From Bolinopsis microptera (taxonomy: Eukaryota; Ctenophora; Tentaculata; Lobata; Bolinopsidae), in the NCBI RefSeq assembly GCF_026151205.1, contig NC_087079.1, forward strand, positions 14,260,445 through 14,324,444: 64,000 nt of DNA, given 5' to 3'. Positions within the stretch are counted from its first letter, which is position 1, and every line of letters begins with the position of its first letter. Positions 34,529 to 47,303 of the stretch are shown here, in pieces. The notes below the pieces were generated by a model. That model was not told the DNA's origin, did not search any database, and worked only from the letters and a program-made list of their open reading frames with translations. Position numbers and translations under genes: made by a program.

Positions 34529-36965
34529 CCTTATCGGACCTTATTTGGACGGACATTACATGAACGGACATAATTATGAACGGACATTAATATGAACGCT
34601 CGAAGGCATTCAAAACCATCAAAAATCCGAATTTTTTTTCAATTTTTTGACTTTTTTTAATTTCAGCAAATGATTTTAAATCCATTTTTTATACAGTAAG
34701 TAAGAAAAGCAGTCGTTAAGCATTAAAAATGTTAAAATATGTGTACATGATCAGTGTCTAATATCACATATCATCTTCATCAAATGGGTGTTCGTGCATA
34801 GAATAGTTCATGCTTAAAGCATATGTGGTTTCTAGCTTTATGGAAACCTTTTTTTTATCAAACTACCCCGGTCCTGCATTTCAGTGTTAAATTTTACAAG
34901 CCATTCGGCGTGAAGTGGTTTGATCTTAGACAACTTTAGGTTTACCTTAACATCACGTGGGGCTTTCCTAGCACTGTTTCATTACCTCCCCTGAGTTAAA
35001 TATGATTTATAACAACGTCGGACAATGTCCTTGGCAACACGATTTACCGTAATATCTAGAGGCTGGAACAAGTTTGTCATGTTGGCGGGGACTAACTCAT
35101 GAACTATGTTGTTGAGTGCCATAATTTCGGTGACTTTTCCGCCAAGTGACCCTTGAAAACATCATATACTAGTAGAACTAGTGTTATATTATTTTTAGAG
35201 AATATTTTAATGGTGTACAGTGTAAGTATAGTTCAAAAATGTCTCTATTAGTATTGCCAAATTGCTTCCAGACGTTATGCACGAGCAAAATGTTCAAAAA
35301 TGTTTGCCTTCTGCACGATACTACTACTATAGTATTGAAATTTATAAAACCTTTGAAATTCTGACTGTGGCGCACAGAAAATCATTCCTACACCCCTGAA
35401 TTATCTGCTATTTCATGTGAACATTGCGAGGTATCTAGGGGTGGGAAAGGAGGAATTATTTTTGTTTTACGGGGAATTGAATAAAAATTGAATCAATTAA
35501 TCAAGCTTTATTGGAAACGCGTAGCTTCAGTATAGACATGGGTTTAAGTATAAGTATAAATTACAAGTCATTATCAGGGTACCATACCAACTACCACATA
35601 ACGATTGAGAAATTTAATTATATCTCCCCACGAATTTTACCTGGGGACCTCTCTGTTCATAAACAGATTGAATATATATTGGAATAACAATTGATAGGCC
35701 GAGCGCCGCCCAGTAACAAGAATTTTGATAGAATTAATTTGTTTATAATAATATGCTCTCTCGTACCACAATTAGAAAGTTTATTATTTTACTCTTAGTT
35801 CCCAAAAATTATTTCGACAAACATTTTGGCGGCCCTCTCGTAAATTAATGGCACATATAAATGTTTGCATTGCATTGACACTATACAATATACATGTAGT
35901 TAAACTTAAATTATTTCATGTTCAATTCCATTGGAAATAGTTTTCAACCAAAACCCAAAATTGGGTAATAATATAAAGTGCATGGAACGTAACAAAAGTT
36001 TCCTTTTTCCAAATAAAAGGAAATGATATCAAATTAAATTACCGTCTCTGTTATACTAAACGCGAAATGTTGCCGAGAATGAAATCGGCCGTGAATGAAT
36101 CAGAATAAGAAAAGCGAACGACCAATATAAACTGAAGTGTTTATTTCACATTATCTGGCATCCTGAGGATAGAAATAGCCGCAGAGATATATGTTTATCT
36201 TAGAAACATAGTATGTCCACAGGCTGGGTTATCGTCAAGGGAAGCATTACCTTACCGTAGATGTTTACTTAACGGCTAGGAAAGATTCATAGATTCCTCT
36301 ACTGGGTTAACTTCCAGTTACCTGATTAAGATTTGTATGGAGTCGTGACCCCCATACCATTGTCGTGACCCTCATACCATCATGTCGTGACCCCCATACC
36401 ATTGTCGGTCCACTTAGTGTCGGGGTGCAAACGTGAGGTAAAGTAAGATCATTTCCAGAAATTCCAGAAATCCTCCATAAATTGCAGAATGTTTAAGGGC
36501 TGTTCCACACCAATTATACAGTCATAAAATATTACTTGTTTCATTGAATCATTCAGTCGGCTAAGCTAATTTATCATTCGATCCCACCGCCAGCTCATTT
36601 TTGGACTTGTGTCTTATTTTCAATTTTCAATTTTCTTCGTCCATCAAATTTTCCTGGACGTCACTTATTATATTATTGACTTTTTCCGCCAAGTGACCCT
36701 TGAAAACATCATATACTAGTAGAGTTTTCTGTGCCTCCAGCAGACCAAGGAGAACCTTTCCGTCGTTAACTTACGGCACAATAAAGTTCTCATAGTTGTC
36801 ATATTCTGGACAAAAAGTTCGAAATGGACAAATTTTTGAAAAAATTTCAACGGACTTTAACTTGGACGGACATTAATTGAACGGACTTTATTTGAACAGA
36901 CATTAAAATGAACGCTAGGGCCTCCAGCGTTCAAGTAATGTCTGTCCAAATAAGGTCCGATAAGG
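34529..36965. mobile_element. Element F1: 2.4-kb TA-flanked transposon
   Basis: The tips CCTTATCGGACCTTATTTGG and exact reverse complement are flanked by TA (34527-34528 and 36966-36967). Subterminal regions carry repeated ACGGACATTA/ACGGACTTTA motifs. The interior holds sequence shared with F3 (34850-35170, including ACTACCCCGGTCCTGCATTT) and a degenerate H-like piece near 35640-35715. A small GTCGTGACCCCCATACC tandem lies at about 36342-36408. No transposase was found. Confidence 0.85.
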
Positions 36966-36967
36966 TA

Positions 36968-38310
36968 AGTTCGCTCGGTAGCAATGTTACCAGTGGCAAA
37001 TTTGACGAATGTAGGGGCTTGATTGTATACTTATATACAACGTTACATCACAAGATTGTTCAGTTTAAGACAACAAAGGACGCTCAAGGACAATCTTACA
37101 ACAGATTGTATTCAAGCATATCGTTACCTTGGTTGCCAACTATAATATCTAATTGTGACTAAAGTGCCTTAATTTGAATCTGTTGGGGAGTGTGCCAGTG
37201 TGTTCAACATTGATGAGTTGTTAGCCACTATTCACCTGTTCAACCTATCCTGTTTGCTGTTGTTGTAAGTTGCCGCATATTATCACCACGTCATAATATT
37301 GATAATTGTATCTGGGGACAAATTGTTCGTTGTGTGTTTCTCATTATTTTTTATTTAACTTCTTCTTTTTTAATCGACATACAAACAAGTTGATAATAAC
37401 CATTAACATATCGATCTTATCTCAATACACACAGCAGTACCCACTACCCGGGTGAAAATCTCCCAACTGTGATGACACAAAAATTAAGCAGAATTGTGCC
37501 ATAAGGTTCGCAAATTTTGGAATAGTTTGGATAACACCGAATGGTGCAATTTCCACCACATAAAGGCTAGCTGTATATAACATTTGACGAAAGTCAAATA
37601 CAAGTAAATACTATCGAGAAAACCATAGTATATAGCTGACTTTGGCAGGGTAGTGTTGGTTATGTGCCTGACCTGGAGAACACAGCGGATATCCTTGCTG
37701 TACGGCTAGTTAAACAAGGAATTGAAACTGTGGGGCTCCGTGCAGACCAACCTACCTGTGGCGAAAGCTCTAATAGACAAAAACAATCCATTGCATTTGT
37801 TATCTGATCTCGAGGTGAGGTACGACATTTCGTTAACCCGATAAATGCCTGGAAAACTGCAAATTTTCACATGTCCAGTACCTGATATTATCACGACTAG
37901 ACCGCCCCTAGCTCCACCAATAGGGAGCCCAATAGGGAGCCCCACCAATAACAATAAGATATTTGGTAATTCCATGAGGCAATAGCACCACGAGAAGCAA
38001 ACGATGTCTTTATTATGGTTGAGAGAAAATGGAATGCTTTAGCATTTTATAATACACACAGAAAGTGTCCAGTTTTATAAACACGATTTATAGACACACC
38101 TCACAAAGCGGGTTCTATCTGATAGAAAGCTCCGGGTGCACACGTGCAAAGGTGTTTGTCTCTGTGTAAACCCGAGGCAAAACTATTCTTTGTTTGTATG
38201 AATTATAGATAAGGGCGGGATTGTGAGAGAAGGGTTTTCACCAACATTTGTTTGTGTTCGTTAAACAGGCCAAGACACATGATCACAGTTAAGCATCACC
38301 TACACATTAC
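36968..38310. other. Spacer with transposon fragments
   Basis: About 37650-37740 shares TCCTTGCTGTACGGC-type sequence with 52430-52490. About 37806-37880 matches the Mutator-like terminal repeat (GAGGTGAGGTACGACATTTCG). Nothing coding is convincing. Confidence 0.4.
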
Positions 38311-38320
38311 ACTACACAAA

Positions 38321-38855
38321 TTACGTGTCTAATGTCTATACTGTACGAGTCAAGGGTCTAATGCCTATACTGTACGAGTCACGTGTCTAATGTCTATACT
38401 GTACAAGTCACGTGTCTAATGTCTATACAGTACGAGTCACGTGTCTAATGTCTATACTGTACGAGTCACGTGTTTAATGTCTACACTGTACAAGTCACGT
38501 GTCTAATGTCTATACTGTACAAGTCACGTGTCTAATGTCTATACTGTACGAGTCACGTGTCTAATGTCTATACTGTACAAGTCACGTGTCTAATGTCTAT
38601 ACTGTACGAGTCACGTGTCTAATGTCTATACTGTACGAGTCACGTGTCTAATGTCTATACTGTACAAGTCACGTGTCTAATGTCTATACTGTACAAGTCA
38701 CGTGTCTAATGTCTATACTGTACGAGTCACGTGTCTAATGTCTATACTGTACAAGTCACGTGTCTAATGTCTATACTGTACAAGTCACGTGTCTAATGTC
38801 TATACTGTACGAGTCACGTGTCTAATGTCTATACTGTATGAGTCACGTGTACTAT
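38321..38855. repeat. 29-bp minisatellite, 18 units, most with a CACGTG core
   Basis: The unit begins ACGTGTCTAATGTCTATACT and ends GTACGAGTC or GTACAAGTC. The first two units are diverged; the others differ mainly by G/A in GTACRAGTC. Each junction GAGTCACGTGTC creates a palindromic CACGTG, so about 17 such sites lie in 535 bp. Confidence 0.95.
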
Positions 38856-38906
38856 TAGCGCGCACCAGTGAATACTGAATAATGATATAAGATTAACTTG
38901 TCACTA

Positions 38907-40444
38907 CCTTATCGGACCGTATTTGGACGGACATTACTTGAACGGACATAATTATAAACGGACATTAATATGAACGCTAGAAGGCCATCAAAAGCATCAA
39001 AAATCCGAATTTTTTTCATCTTTTTTAAAAACTTTTAAAAAATGTTAGCAAATGATTATTAAATCCATTTACAAACAGTAAGCAATAAAGGCAGTCTTTA
39101 ATCAGTAAAAATGTTGAATACAGTTCATGTTAAACTTAATTACTAATTAAGTCATATCAAATGATGGAGTAGTTCGCTGTTTATTAGTCTCATGATTGAA
39201 ATACTGATAGTTGGATAATATCCGGTTGATACGTGTTTGAATAGTTTTCCCACAACAACTTAATATTATTCATACAGAATTCATGTTACCTGGAGACCTC
39301 AGGCTATCATGTTCATAAACACAGAATAGAGATTAGGCGGAATGACAGGCTGAGCGCGGCCCAGTACACAGAAAAGTTCATGTTAATTACTGTAATTAAG
39401 TGATTCGAATTATGTATATATTTCATATCAATTTTCCTAACCCTACTTTTAGCCACGTAGGCATGATTTCTTAGTAGGACTGGCTACGTGGCATAATCAG
39501 TTGTCATGTTTTAGTGTTTTGCTTTTGAGAATGCTGAGTTGCTTGCGAACATAGCTTTTACCCAGTCCGCGCTCTTTATTGCTTAGGGGGACGCCAAATT
39601 GTCGTTTGAATGTGGGAAAATTTTAAAAAGAATCTTACGACTGCAGAAAGAAAAATATATAAATAAAATAATTTGTAGTACAAATAATTTTATACATTAA
39701 ATTATAAAATAAAGCAAGGTCAGTAAAGTAATATTAAATTAGAGAAGGTGGAGTTAAAGTAGAATTAAAATATAATTAAAGAAAAGTAGAGTAGAGTGAG
39801 AAGTAAAGAAAAGTCGATATAAGATAAACTTGTCACTATATAGTCCTGTCACTATAAAGTGCGTTTTACACGCTATATAGTGACAAATATCAGCTATCAT
39901 TATAAAGTGCGTGTCACTATATCATATATAATACAGTCCTGTCACTATATAGTGCGATTATCGTAGCTGACATAAGCCACCGAAGGGGGGCTAGAGATAA
40001 AGCTTAAGCTGTACTTTAGGCATTCAAGTATCTCTCTATTATAGAGTAGTTGGGATCGTTCATTGCTCGGTACGACTACGAGTTGGACAGACAACCAGTT
40101 GTAAGACTAAAAGAAAATGTGGAGGTAGAAGAAGCCGAAGATCAACTTCAAGATAGTGATCATGCAATAATGTGATACTGATATTTACAATTCAGATTGT
40201 TAACATTTTATAATACCTTTTTTTTATTGATTCAACGATATAGTTTAGTCTGATGATAGCTATTGAAATTGACTGAAATTGAAAAGTTGTCACATTCTGG
40301 ACAAAAAGCTCGAAATGAAAAAAATTCAACGGACTTTAACTTGGACGGACATTAATTGAACGGACTTTATTTGAACGGACATTAAGGTGAACGCTAGGGC
40401 CTCCAGCGTTCAAGTAATGTCCGTCCAAATAAGGTCCGATAAGG
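38907..40444. mobile_element. Element F2: 1.5-kb TA-flanked transposon
   Basis: The tips CCTTATCGGACCGTATTTGG and CCAAATAAGGTCCGATAAGG are flanked by TA (38905-38906 and 40445-40446). Subterminal ACGGACATTA repeats match F1. The interior contains an H copy (39285-39362) and a stretch rich in CACTATATAGTG palindromes (39830-39955). No transposase. Confidence 0.85.
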
Positions 40445-40828
40445 TAATTGTAAACAGGGTTTATTTGTTTGATTACGTGTAGTATGGTAAAGTATTAACA
40501 CAAGTTAACTAATAATATGATGTGTATGAGTACAGATTCGAAGTGGAACATCGAGTTCCGTTCTGGCAAGCCGGGAGGAACATATGAGATCGTCTGGAAG
40601 GGATGATCTAAAAGAAAGCTCTGCTCAGTATTTATAACTAATCTAACTAAACTAACGAGCTAGTTTACGAATATATGACATCTAACTTTGCTCTGCAAAT
40701 ACATTATCTTTCGCCGCAATTTTGCCTTGTTTGGCATGTCGCGGCGCCGCAATTTTTGATCTAAATAATCGCGATTTTCTTTTGTCATTGTCTAAGCAGT
40801 CGTCATCAGTAATCCAGCGGCAATATGT

Positions 40829-40919
40829 TTAACGGGTGATACTCGTAAAATATCTGTTCCATATTGATATATTGGACAGTCCACCTCGGCGCGCGTCCTG
40901 GTAGGTTGTAAACCTACAA
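40829..40919. mobile_element. Micro-element I, copy 1 (91 bp, 8-bp duplication)
   Basis: Starts TTAACGGGTGATACTCG and ends GTAGGTTGTAAACCTACAA. CAATATGT flanks both sides (40821-40828 and 40920-40927). The same R site without the insert is at 29685, 32879 and 20288. The 3' end can form a small hairpin (GTAGGTT/AACCTAC). There is no terminal inverted repeat. Confidence 0.75.
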
Positions 40920-41014
40920 CAATATGTAAGTTACTCTTCTTGTCCATTTTGCAGAAAATTATTTCTATATACACATAACTCTTATAATAATTCTTATTCA
41001 CATCGTTTAAGCTG

Positions 41015-41770
41015 AAAATAAGGCAACAACTTTCTCAACTCCTGTTCCTAGGTCTCCTGGCCGCACAAGCTCTCTCTGTCCACTACCAGCTGGATGTTGT
41101 TACTGGATCTCGGAAGTACGATGACACTGACGGTAGCTTTGTCGCAAAAGCAAAAGGAAGCAAAGGCGAGGTAGCGTTTGGAGTATACTAGACGACCCAT
41201 CGAAGAATGATTTCCAGTTGGGAGCAACTGACAACTTTGCAGCCGACAACTTTGAGTCCGACATTGACATCGGTAAAGTGAAGTGCGTGGAAATCGAAGC
41301 TGAATCAGATGACGCGTGGATGGTAGACTACATAACTGTGACTGCTGGCTCGGAGAAGACATACGTGTACAACACTGACGGGAGCTATCTGTCCTCAGAT
41401 ACAAGTGAACTTAGTGAAGGAAAGGATAAGATGAGCTTTTGCAAGTAGGGGGATGCAACCTACGTTCTCGCGATCACGACTAAAAGTAAAAATTATAATT
41501 ACGCCGGCACGGACAACATCCACGCTAGACTGACAATTAGCAGCACTAGAGGCAGGAAGGGGAACACCACCACAGGAATCCTGGACAATAAAGGTAAAGA
41601 CGACTTTATTGCTGGAGTAACAGACACCTTCAGTTTCACCCTGCCCAACCTAAAGAATATTGGAAAAGCTGGCTGCTCAAGATGATGCCTGGCTGTTTGA
41701 CGAGATTAAAGTTACACGAGGTAAATCTTCCCAGACTTTCAAGAACAAGGATAGCACGTGCAGGCTGTAA
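41015..41770 (+). pseudogene. Processed pseudogene of a secreted PLAT-domain protein
   Basis: Intronless reading begins with a signal-peptide-like stretch (QLLFLGLLAAQALS), then a first beta-rich domain (HYQLDVVTGSRKYDDTDG, QLGATDNFAADNFESDIDIG, DAWMVDYITVT). A second, clearly PLAT/LH2-like domain follows (NYAGTDNIHARLTISSTRG, DDFIAGVTDTFSFTLPNL, DDAWLFDEIKVTRG), with a stop at 41768. There are at least two frameshifts (near 41188-41192 and near 41668-41680) and an in-frame TAG at 41446-41448. Absence of introns plus several disruptions suggests a retrocopy. PLAT domains bind lipids or partner proteins; the source gene is not in the window. Confidence 0.72.
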
Positions 41771-42126
41771 TCAGACTTATTAGAGGGGAAGGACGAACTT
41801 GAAATTTGTTATTAAGTGTTTAAGTAATGAACAGTGGACTAGTAGTATGCATTTAAGCATTTGGTTAATTCCACGTTAGCTTTAATTGAGTTAAGAATAC
41901 ATTTTCAAAAATTTTACCAAGAATTTCAAAACATGCAACTTCGCAGTTTGAATTGTCATCGAATTGATAAAGCTTTTAATGCAGCACCATATCTCAGATA
42001 TGCACATATAAAAACATAGAAATAAATCAGCAATGCGCGCTAGGACAGTCAGTGTCACCCTTACAAGAAGAATGTGTGAAAAAGTGGAAAGTTTAGATTT
42101 TAAAGAATGAATAAATCTAACACTCC

Positions 42127-42163
42127 GTAACGTAGTCTGACAATTCTTGTCAGACTACGTTAC
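42127..42163. other. Perfect 16-bp-stem hairpin
   Basis: GTAACGTAGTCTGACA, a five-base loop, then the exact reverse complement. Isolated, with no flanking duplication noticed. It could be the core of a degraded MITE. Confidence 0.6.
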
Positions 42164-44283
42164 CTTTAGGTTTAAGGTGCGAATTGTGGGAACATAAGCT
42201 CAAAGTGGAAAGATGAAATTTTTGTAAGCAGTGAATGAGGTAAGGGACGAAAATATAGTGCCAACCAGAAAGGTACGTCAACATATGGCCAGACCAAAAA
42301 TAAATCAGCAATGCACGTGTTTTTAGCGTGCGTGCTAAGTAAACCCTGTTGCTTCGTTTGAACATTAAAAAGACAACAATACTTTGCGTGTCCGCGTAAC
42401 ATAAACAAATTTCGCGCGTTAAATAAAGCTCGGGACTGCAAAGTTTAGCGTCCTTAACTGTTCACAAGTGGCCAGATGTTCGGTGCTATGATAAATCAAA
42501 ATGTCTTAAATGTTTAAGAGGTTAGTCGAGTAAACATGATAGAGCTAGTTTATGAATTACCCTAACACCAGTAGGCAGTAAGATTATACACTTTGCGCCC
42601 CACCATGTTCCCTATCAGTATCACCTATCAAATTACTCAATCACCTGATCCAATTTCAAAACATTTCCTAGCTCCTTCTCGATTCAAAAGTTGACGAACA
42701 TGGGGAACTAATTGAAATTATCTAAAAGTACGTACCAATTTGAACAACTTATCTGACGTCTTTACATCTATAATTTATGAAAACCAAATATCTAAGCCTC
42801 TACATCAATTATACATAATCATTACTTACATACTTTATGTTACTTTATGTAGGTTCAGCAGGGATCTAAAATAAAAGAGGAAATAATGAATAAAGCTCAC
42901 GTTAACTGAAACGCAAAGTAGTGGTGTGCTGTACCAGGTAGCATGGGACATCAACAGACCGCTTACAAACGTACCTACAATAAGAGGTTATCTTTCATTC
43001 AATAAGAGGTTATCTTTCATCATTCAATACTTATTACTGATAAATTACAGCTATATTATATAATAACCTGGTATGTATGGTGTTTCATTGGTAACTTCCA
43101 CTCATATCAGATTGAGATAAGGTAATTTACTGTTACAGTCATAAAGCAACTATTCCTAACAGTTAACACGAGCGTGCTAAATCACTCTTAAGTCTGGTCG
43201 ACACCTATGCTGTATCTGCATGAGATCAAATGAGAAACTGAGAGGGTGCACGTGAACGCTAACAGGGTGCATAGGTGCATACTGCATAGTGAAGCAAATT
43301 TTTAGTTGCCTGTTTAACTTTAAATTCCTTCCTTTTATTTCCCATTTATCGTCTTAGCTGACAATTCCATTTTTAATCAATCTTCAGTCAGGACTTTAAA
43401 CCAGGGGGAAGCGATCCATAATTGGCATCCGTACGGCAAATATAATTATAAAGTGTTGTGAAGCGTTTATACACACGTTCATCAAGTTATTCTGTTATAC
43501 ACAATTTTAAGCTTCTTTGTTAATAATAGCCTCGCGATGCTAAGGAGAATATTTCGACTAATGTTAAGGTTCGCTGAGACCTATTGACGGGGCAAATTTT
43601 ACATTTTCTTATTGTCCTGCTGGTTTGTTGACCAGCCTCATAGAGCTAGCTCCGTGAGGCTGGTGATCAGCAAATCTACAATTTATTGCATATTTTCTAC
43701 ACACTCACCTAACCAGCTGATGGGCATATTGATTATCATGACATAAATGTTATTTATAATGAATCTGGTTACTACATTAAAACCCCAATTTACCATGGAA
43801 TTTGGAAGTGTCACAGTTCAAATTTGAGTGAGCCACCCTGTCAGGCTGTCGATAGGATTAGGTGTCTAGGAGCTAGTCGGCTCGTAAATGTAAAACCACC
43901 GGATATGACCGGTGCCGGGGTTTCTAATAATAAATAATGATCATAGTTCCATACCTCTGGTAGCTATTCCCACGATAGAAATCCTATCTTGATTCACGTC
44001 CGTGATGAATGGATTTCCAGTAGATTTCATAAGTCGAATCATTTCGAGCTTATCTTGATAGCTTTGAGCTATTGTAAACCAAATTGCTCCTCTTCTCACT
44101 AACTATTGGACGATTTACGTACTAAAGTTCGACAACTAAAGTTCGTGGTTTTCGAGTGTCACTATACTATTATACTAATGAACGTTATAAATTCGAGATC
44201 CTGGTGGAACCTACAGGTGGACATGACAAGGATTAAGTTTAACCCATTTTCCCGAGCTTAATTACTGTCAATAAACTAAATAA

Positions 44284-44556
44284 TCACTTCTGCATGAGCG
44301 AGCATGCTTTCAGTTTCTCTTTTACACAAAAAGTCAAAAACTCAGTGACATTCTTGAACGGTGCGAGAGTCCTGGTTATTTCTTTAGCTAACTCAGTCTC
44401 TCCTGCATCCAGCTTTAGATTGCCTAGCTCCAAGTCATCTAAAATTCCGTGCACTGCATCAGTTATCCGGTCATATCTCTCCAACATACTGCACACGGAG
44501 CTCCAACGGGTTTTGTAGTCTCGTTGCAGTCTGAGTTCCTTTCCGTGATTTAACAA
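44284..44556 (-). pseudogene. hAT transposase fragment
   Basis: The 90-residue frame has the hAT/ZBED signature TRWSSVCSMLERYDRI (usual form TRWNS...MLER) and continues with LAKEITRTLAPFKNVTEFLT, the segment before the C-terminal dimerisation region. No BED finger, catalytic residues or C-terminal domain can be read in the neighbouring DNA, and no terminal repeats were recognised. It is an isolated fragment of an old element. Confidence 0.78.
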
Positions 44557-44794
44557 ACATCAATAACTACGTCTGACCATACAACCTCCAAGTTACTTAT
44601 TAGATGCGATAACGCAACATTTCAATTTTCACTGCCACAAATTCATACACATTACATACTAGTACTACACAGCACGTCAGCATACCATCACACCGCAAAT
44701 TATGCTAGCACTGGGTTTCAACTTTAGTTTTACAAACAGAGAAATATATTAGAAAAATATGCTTATAAATGTGGCCATTTTACCATAATAAAAT

Positions 44795-44882
44795 TGGTTG
44801 ATTATCGCGATAATTATCGAAAATTATCGCGATAATCGATAACGGTTTTTGGGAAATTATCGCCGATAATTATCGGCCGGTA
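44795..44882. repeat. Cluster of ATTATCGCGATAAT palindromes
   Basis: The 14-bp palindrome ATTATCGCGATAAT is nearly or fully repeated, followed by diverged ATTATCGCCGATAATTATCG and CCGGTAATATCGG. It lies about 240 bp from the hAT fragment and may be the tandem core of a MITE terminus. Confidence 0.55.
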
Positions 44883-47303
44883 ATATCGGTTGGCAACCCT
44901 ACTCCAATTTAGATGTAGCGAAAAAAAGATCAAATAATAGAGTTATTAATCATATCGTAAGCGGCGCTTGCGTATTTTAATCTATACTATATGCAGACTA
45001 TGTAATGTATAGTATTAGGTAATAAGCCCAATTTTTACGATGTACGTGGCACGCGTAGTGTACTGATGTGTTTCAATATTAGTATTATGAAGTGAGCTGA
45101 TTAGAGCTTATATTTATAGTTATAGTGCATGGAAATCTAGCGTCCGCCAAAACGAAACAACAGGCACAATTCTTGTTACTACTTCCAATCAATTGGTGTG
45201 TACAGGAAATCGGGTTTGGGTTAACCTCATTTTTTACAATACGAGGACATCAACTACTGAAATTGGCTACAATCATTTAGGGAATGGCAAGGTCTAATCA
45301 AGCAAACGTTATAAAGTGTTTATAAAATCTAACCAACAAATTGCGACACATTCTAGAAATAATTCCAAATTTTCAAAAACACTAATTTGCATCTATCTCG
45401 AAACACAAATTTGTGGCTTTCGATTGCTTAGTTGAGAAAACCAGCCACTCCCTGATCTTGAGATTTGGTACAGTGGTTCCTTGGACAACTATCTAGATAT
45501 CTGGTGCAGCGAATTTTTTCTATTTGACTCGGTTCTCGAATTATGAGGTTAACAATTTAAATTTAGCAAATTTTTGACATGGTTGACCATGGTTGACTAG
45601 AAGTAGAAAATTTCCATTTCTGGCCTTATTAACTCATTTTGATGTCTGTTCCTAACCTAAAATGGCACGAGAAATCGATATAACTAGGTTTGAGAACCTA
45701 CAAATACTTCCTTATCCCTCAAAATTGATGTTTTACAGTAAATACGAGCAACAAGCAACATATTGATATATTTTGACCCTTCGGTTTTATTCATGACCTA
45801 GATCGAGTTAATTGTCACCTCAACTGATCTAACCTGGATACTAATACCATTTTCAGTGAGAAATGTTTGTTGCAATATGTCAATATTGCAACTTTAAATA
45901 AAATAAACACAAAGTAGGTAACCAACACCACAAAACAATCATGATATAAACTGAATTAAATTTATTCTGCATGATTGATGATGGGCAGCCATGTGCTCCG
46001 TAATCCTGAGCAACCAATAGTATTGTAACAAAGGCATAGTTGGTTTGTTACTGCGTTAAAGTGCGTTAAATTGCGTTAAATTGCGTTAAATTACGTTAAA
46101 TTACGTTTGCCTAAAATCTTGCAGGCGATCCTAGGTTTTGATACACAATTAAAACGACCTTTATTATATAATCTTCTTAAGACTTAATGTGTCACGTAAT
46201 ACTATTACTTTATAACATACTTTATATTACTGGGCCGCGCTCAGCCTGTCATTCCGCCTAATCTCTATTCGGTATGTTTATGAACATAATAGCCTGAGGT
46301 CCCCAGGTAAACTTTATAGTAATGTATCTTGGGCAAAATTTGTATTGATCAGGAAAGGAATTATTCGACGTTTCAATGTAACAACATCGTAATCATGATC
46401 TCAAATTTGTAGTGTTGAAAGTATTTAACACTATGATAATAGCTTTTAAATTTTCTCAGGTTGAATTATCCAACAGCGTAGTGTACAATGCGACGTTGCC
46501 TTACAATTAAGTAAGAAGGTGTCTAAATACGTAATGTCTTAAACTGAGTTTCATGACAATTCAAAATGTATAAACCTATAGAATTATCCTCATAGAACTA
46601 GAACGTTTTACAATTGGATGGGCAGGATGACTATTGACTGGGGCTAATTGAGCTGGTGTTGAGCTTACATTATAAGATTGCAACAGGTCATGTTATGTGT
46701 ATAAACGATGACTAGAATAAAGTGACTCACTTTCAATCGGTTGAGCGAGGGATTTCGATCCGAGGCATCATACTCTCATATCATTATCAAACTTCTTAAA
46801 TTTTAGCCGTTTACATTTTGCACCAATGAACAATTTTACGTTCTATTTTATAGCCACTTGTAATTTTCATCGACCTTTCAAAGAACAGTCCTAAGAGAGC
46901 ACAATTTTTTAATCGATTTCTTATATCAAAAACTATATCATATATGGTATGATACCTTGCACTTGATTCTTCTGGTCCACTTCTCCACAAAAAAGTTCAC
47001 AGCTTTTATGGCAGTTTCTGGATTAAATGCTTGGTACCGGCTCAATAAAATAGGACCTCCAGATCAGTAAAATTAGCTGCCCTGGGAGAGCTGCATACGA
47101 TCCACTATTATTTAATATTAGCCTGTAATGGCTCAATAAATTAGGAACTCCAGATCAGATTTACTATCTTATCATTATTGTAAGATTTTTACTATCTAAT
47201 CATTATAGTAAGCTATCAATATTCAAACCTTTAATGGGGTAGTTTATGTAATGAGCGCCATGAGTTGGCACAGAATTTTTTGTCTCTGATTTTTATAAAT
47301 TTG
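44883..47303. other. Spacer with minor repeats
   Basis: Contains an 11-bp tandem (GCGTTAAATTG-type, about five units, 46052-46108) and an H copy (46220-46312, inverted relative to 39285-39362) ending in CCTGAGGTCCCCAGGTAAA. No coding sequence was recognised. Confidence 0.4.

Noticed and set aside
38321-38855. Regularly spaced repeats resembling a CRISPR array
   Set aside because: The 29-bp units are directly adjacent with no unique spacers, in an animal genome; it is a minisatellite.
41048-41404. 118-codon minus-strand frame
   Set aside because: Antisense shadow of the PLAT pseudogene, which has clear domain similarity on the plus strand.
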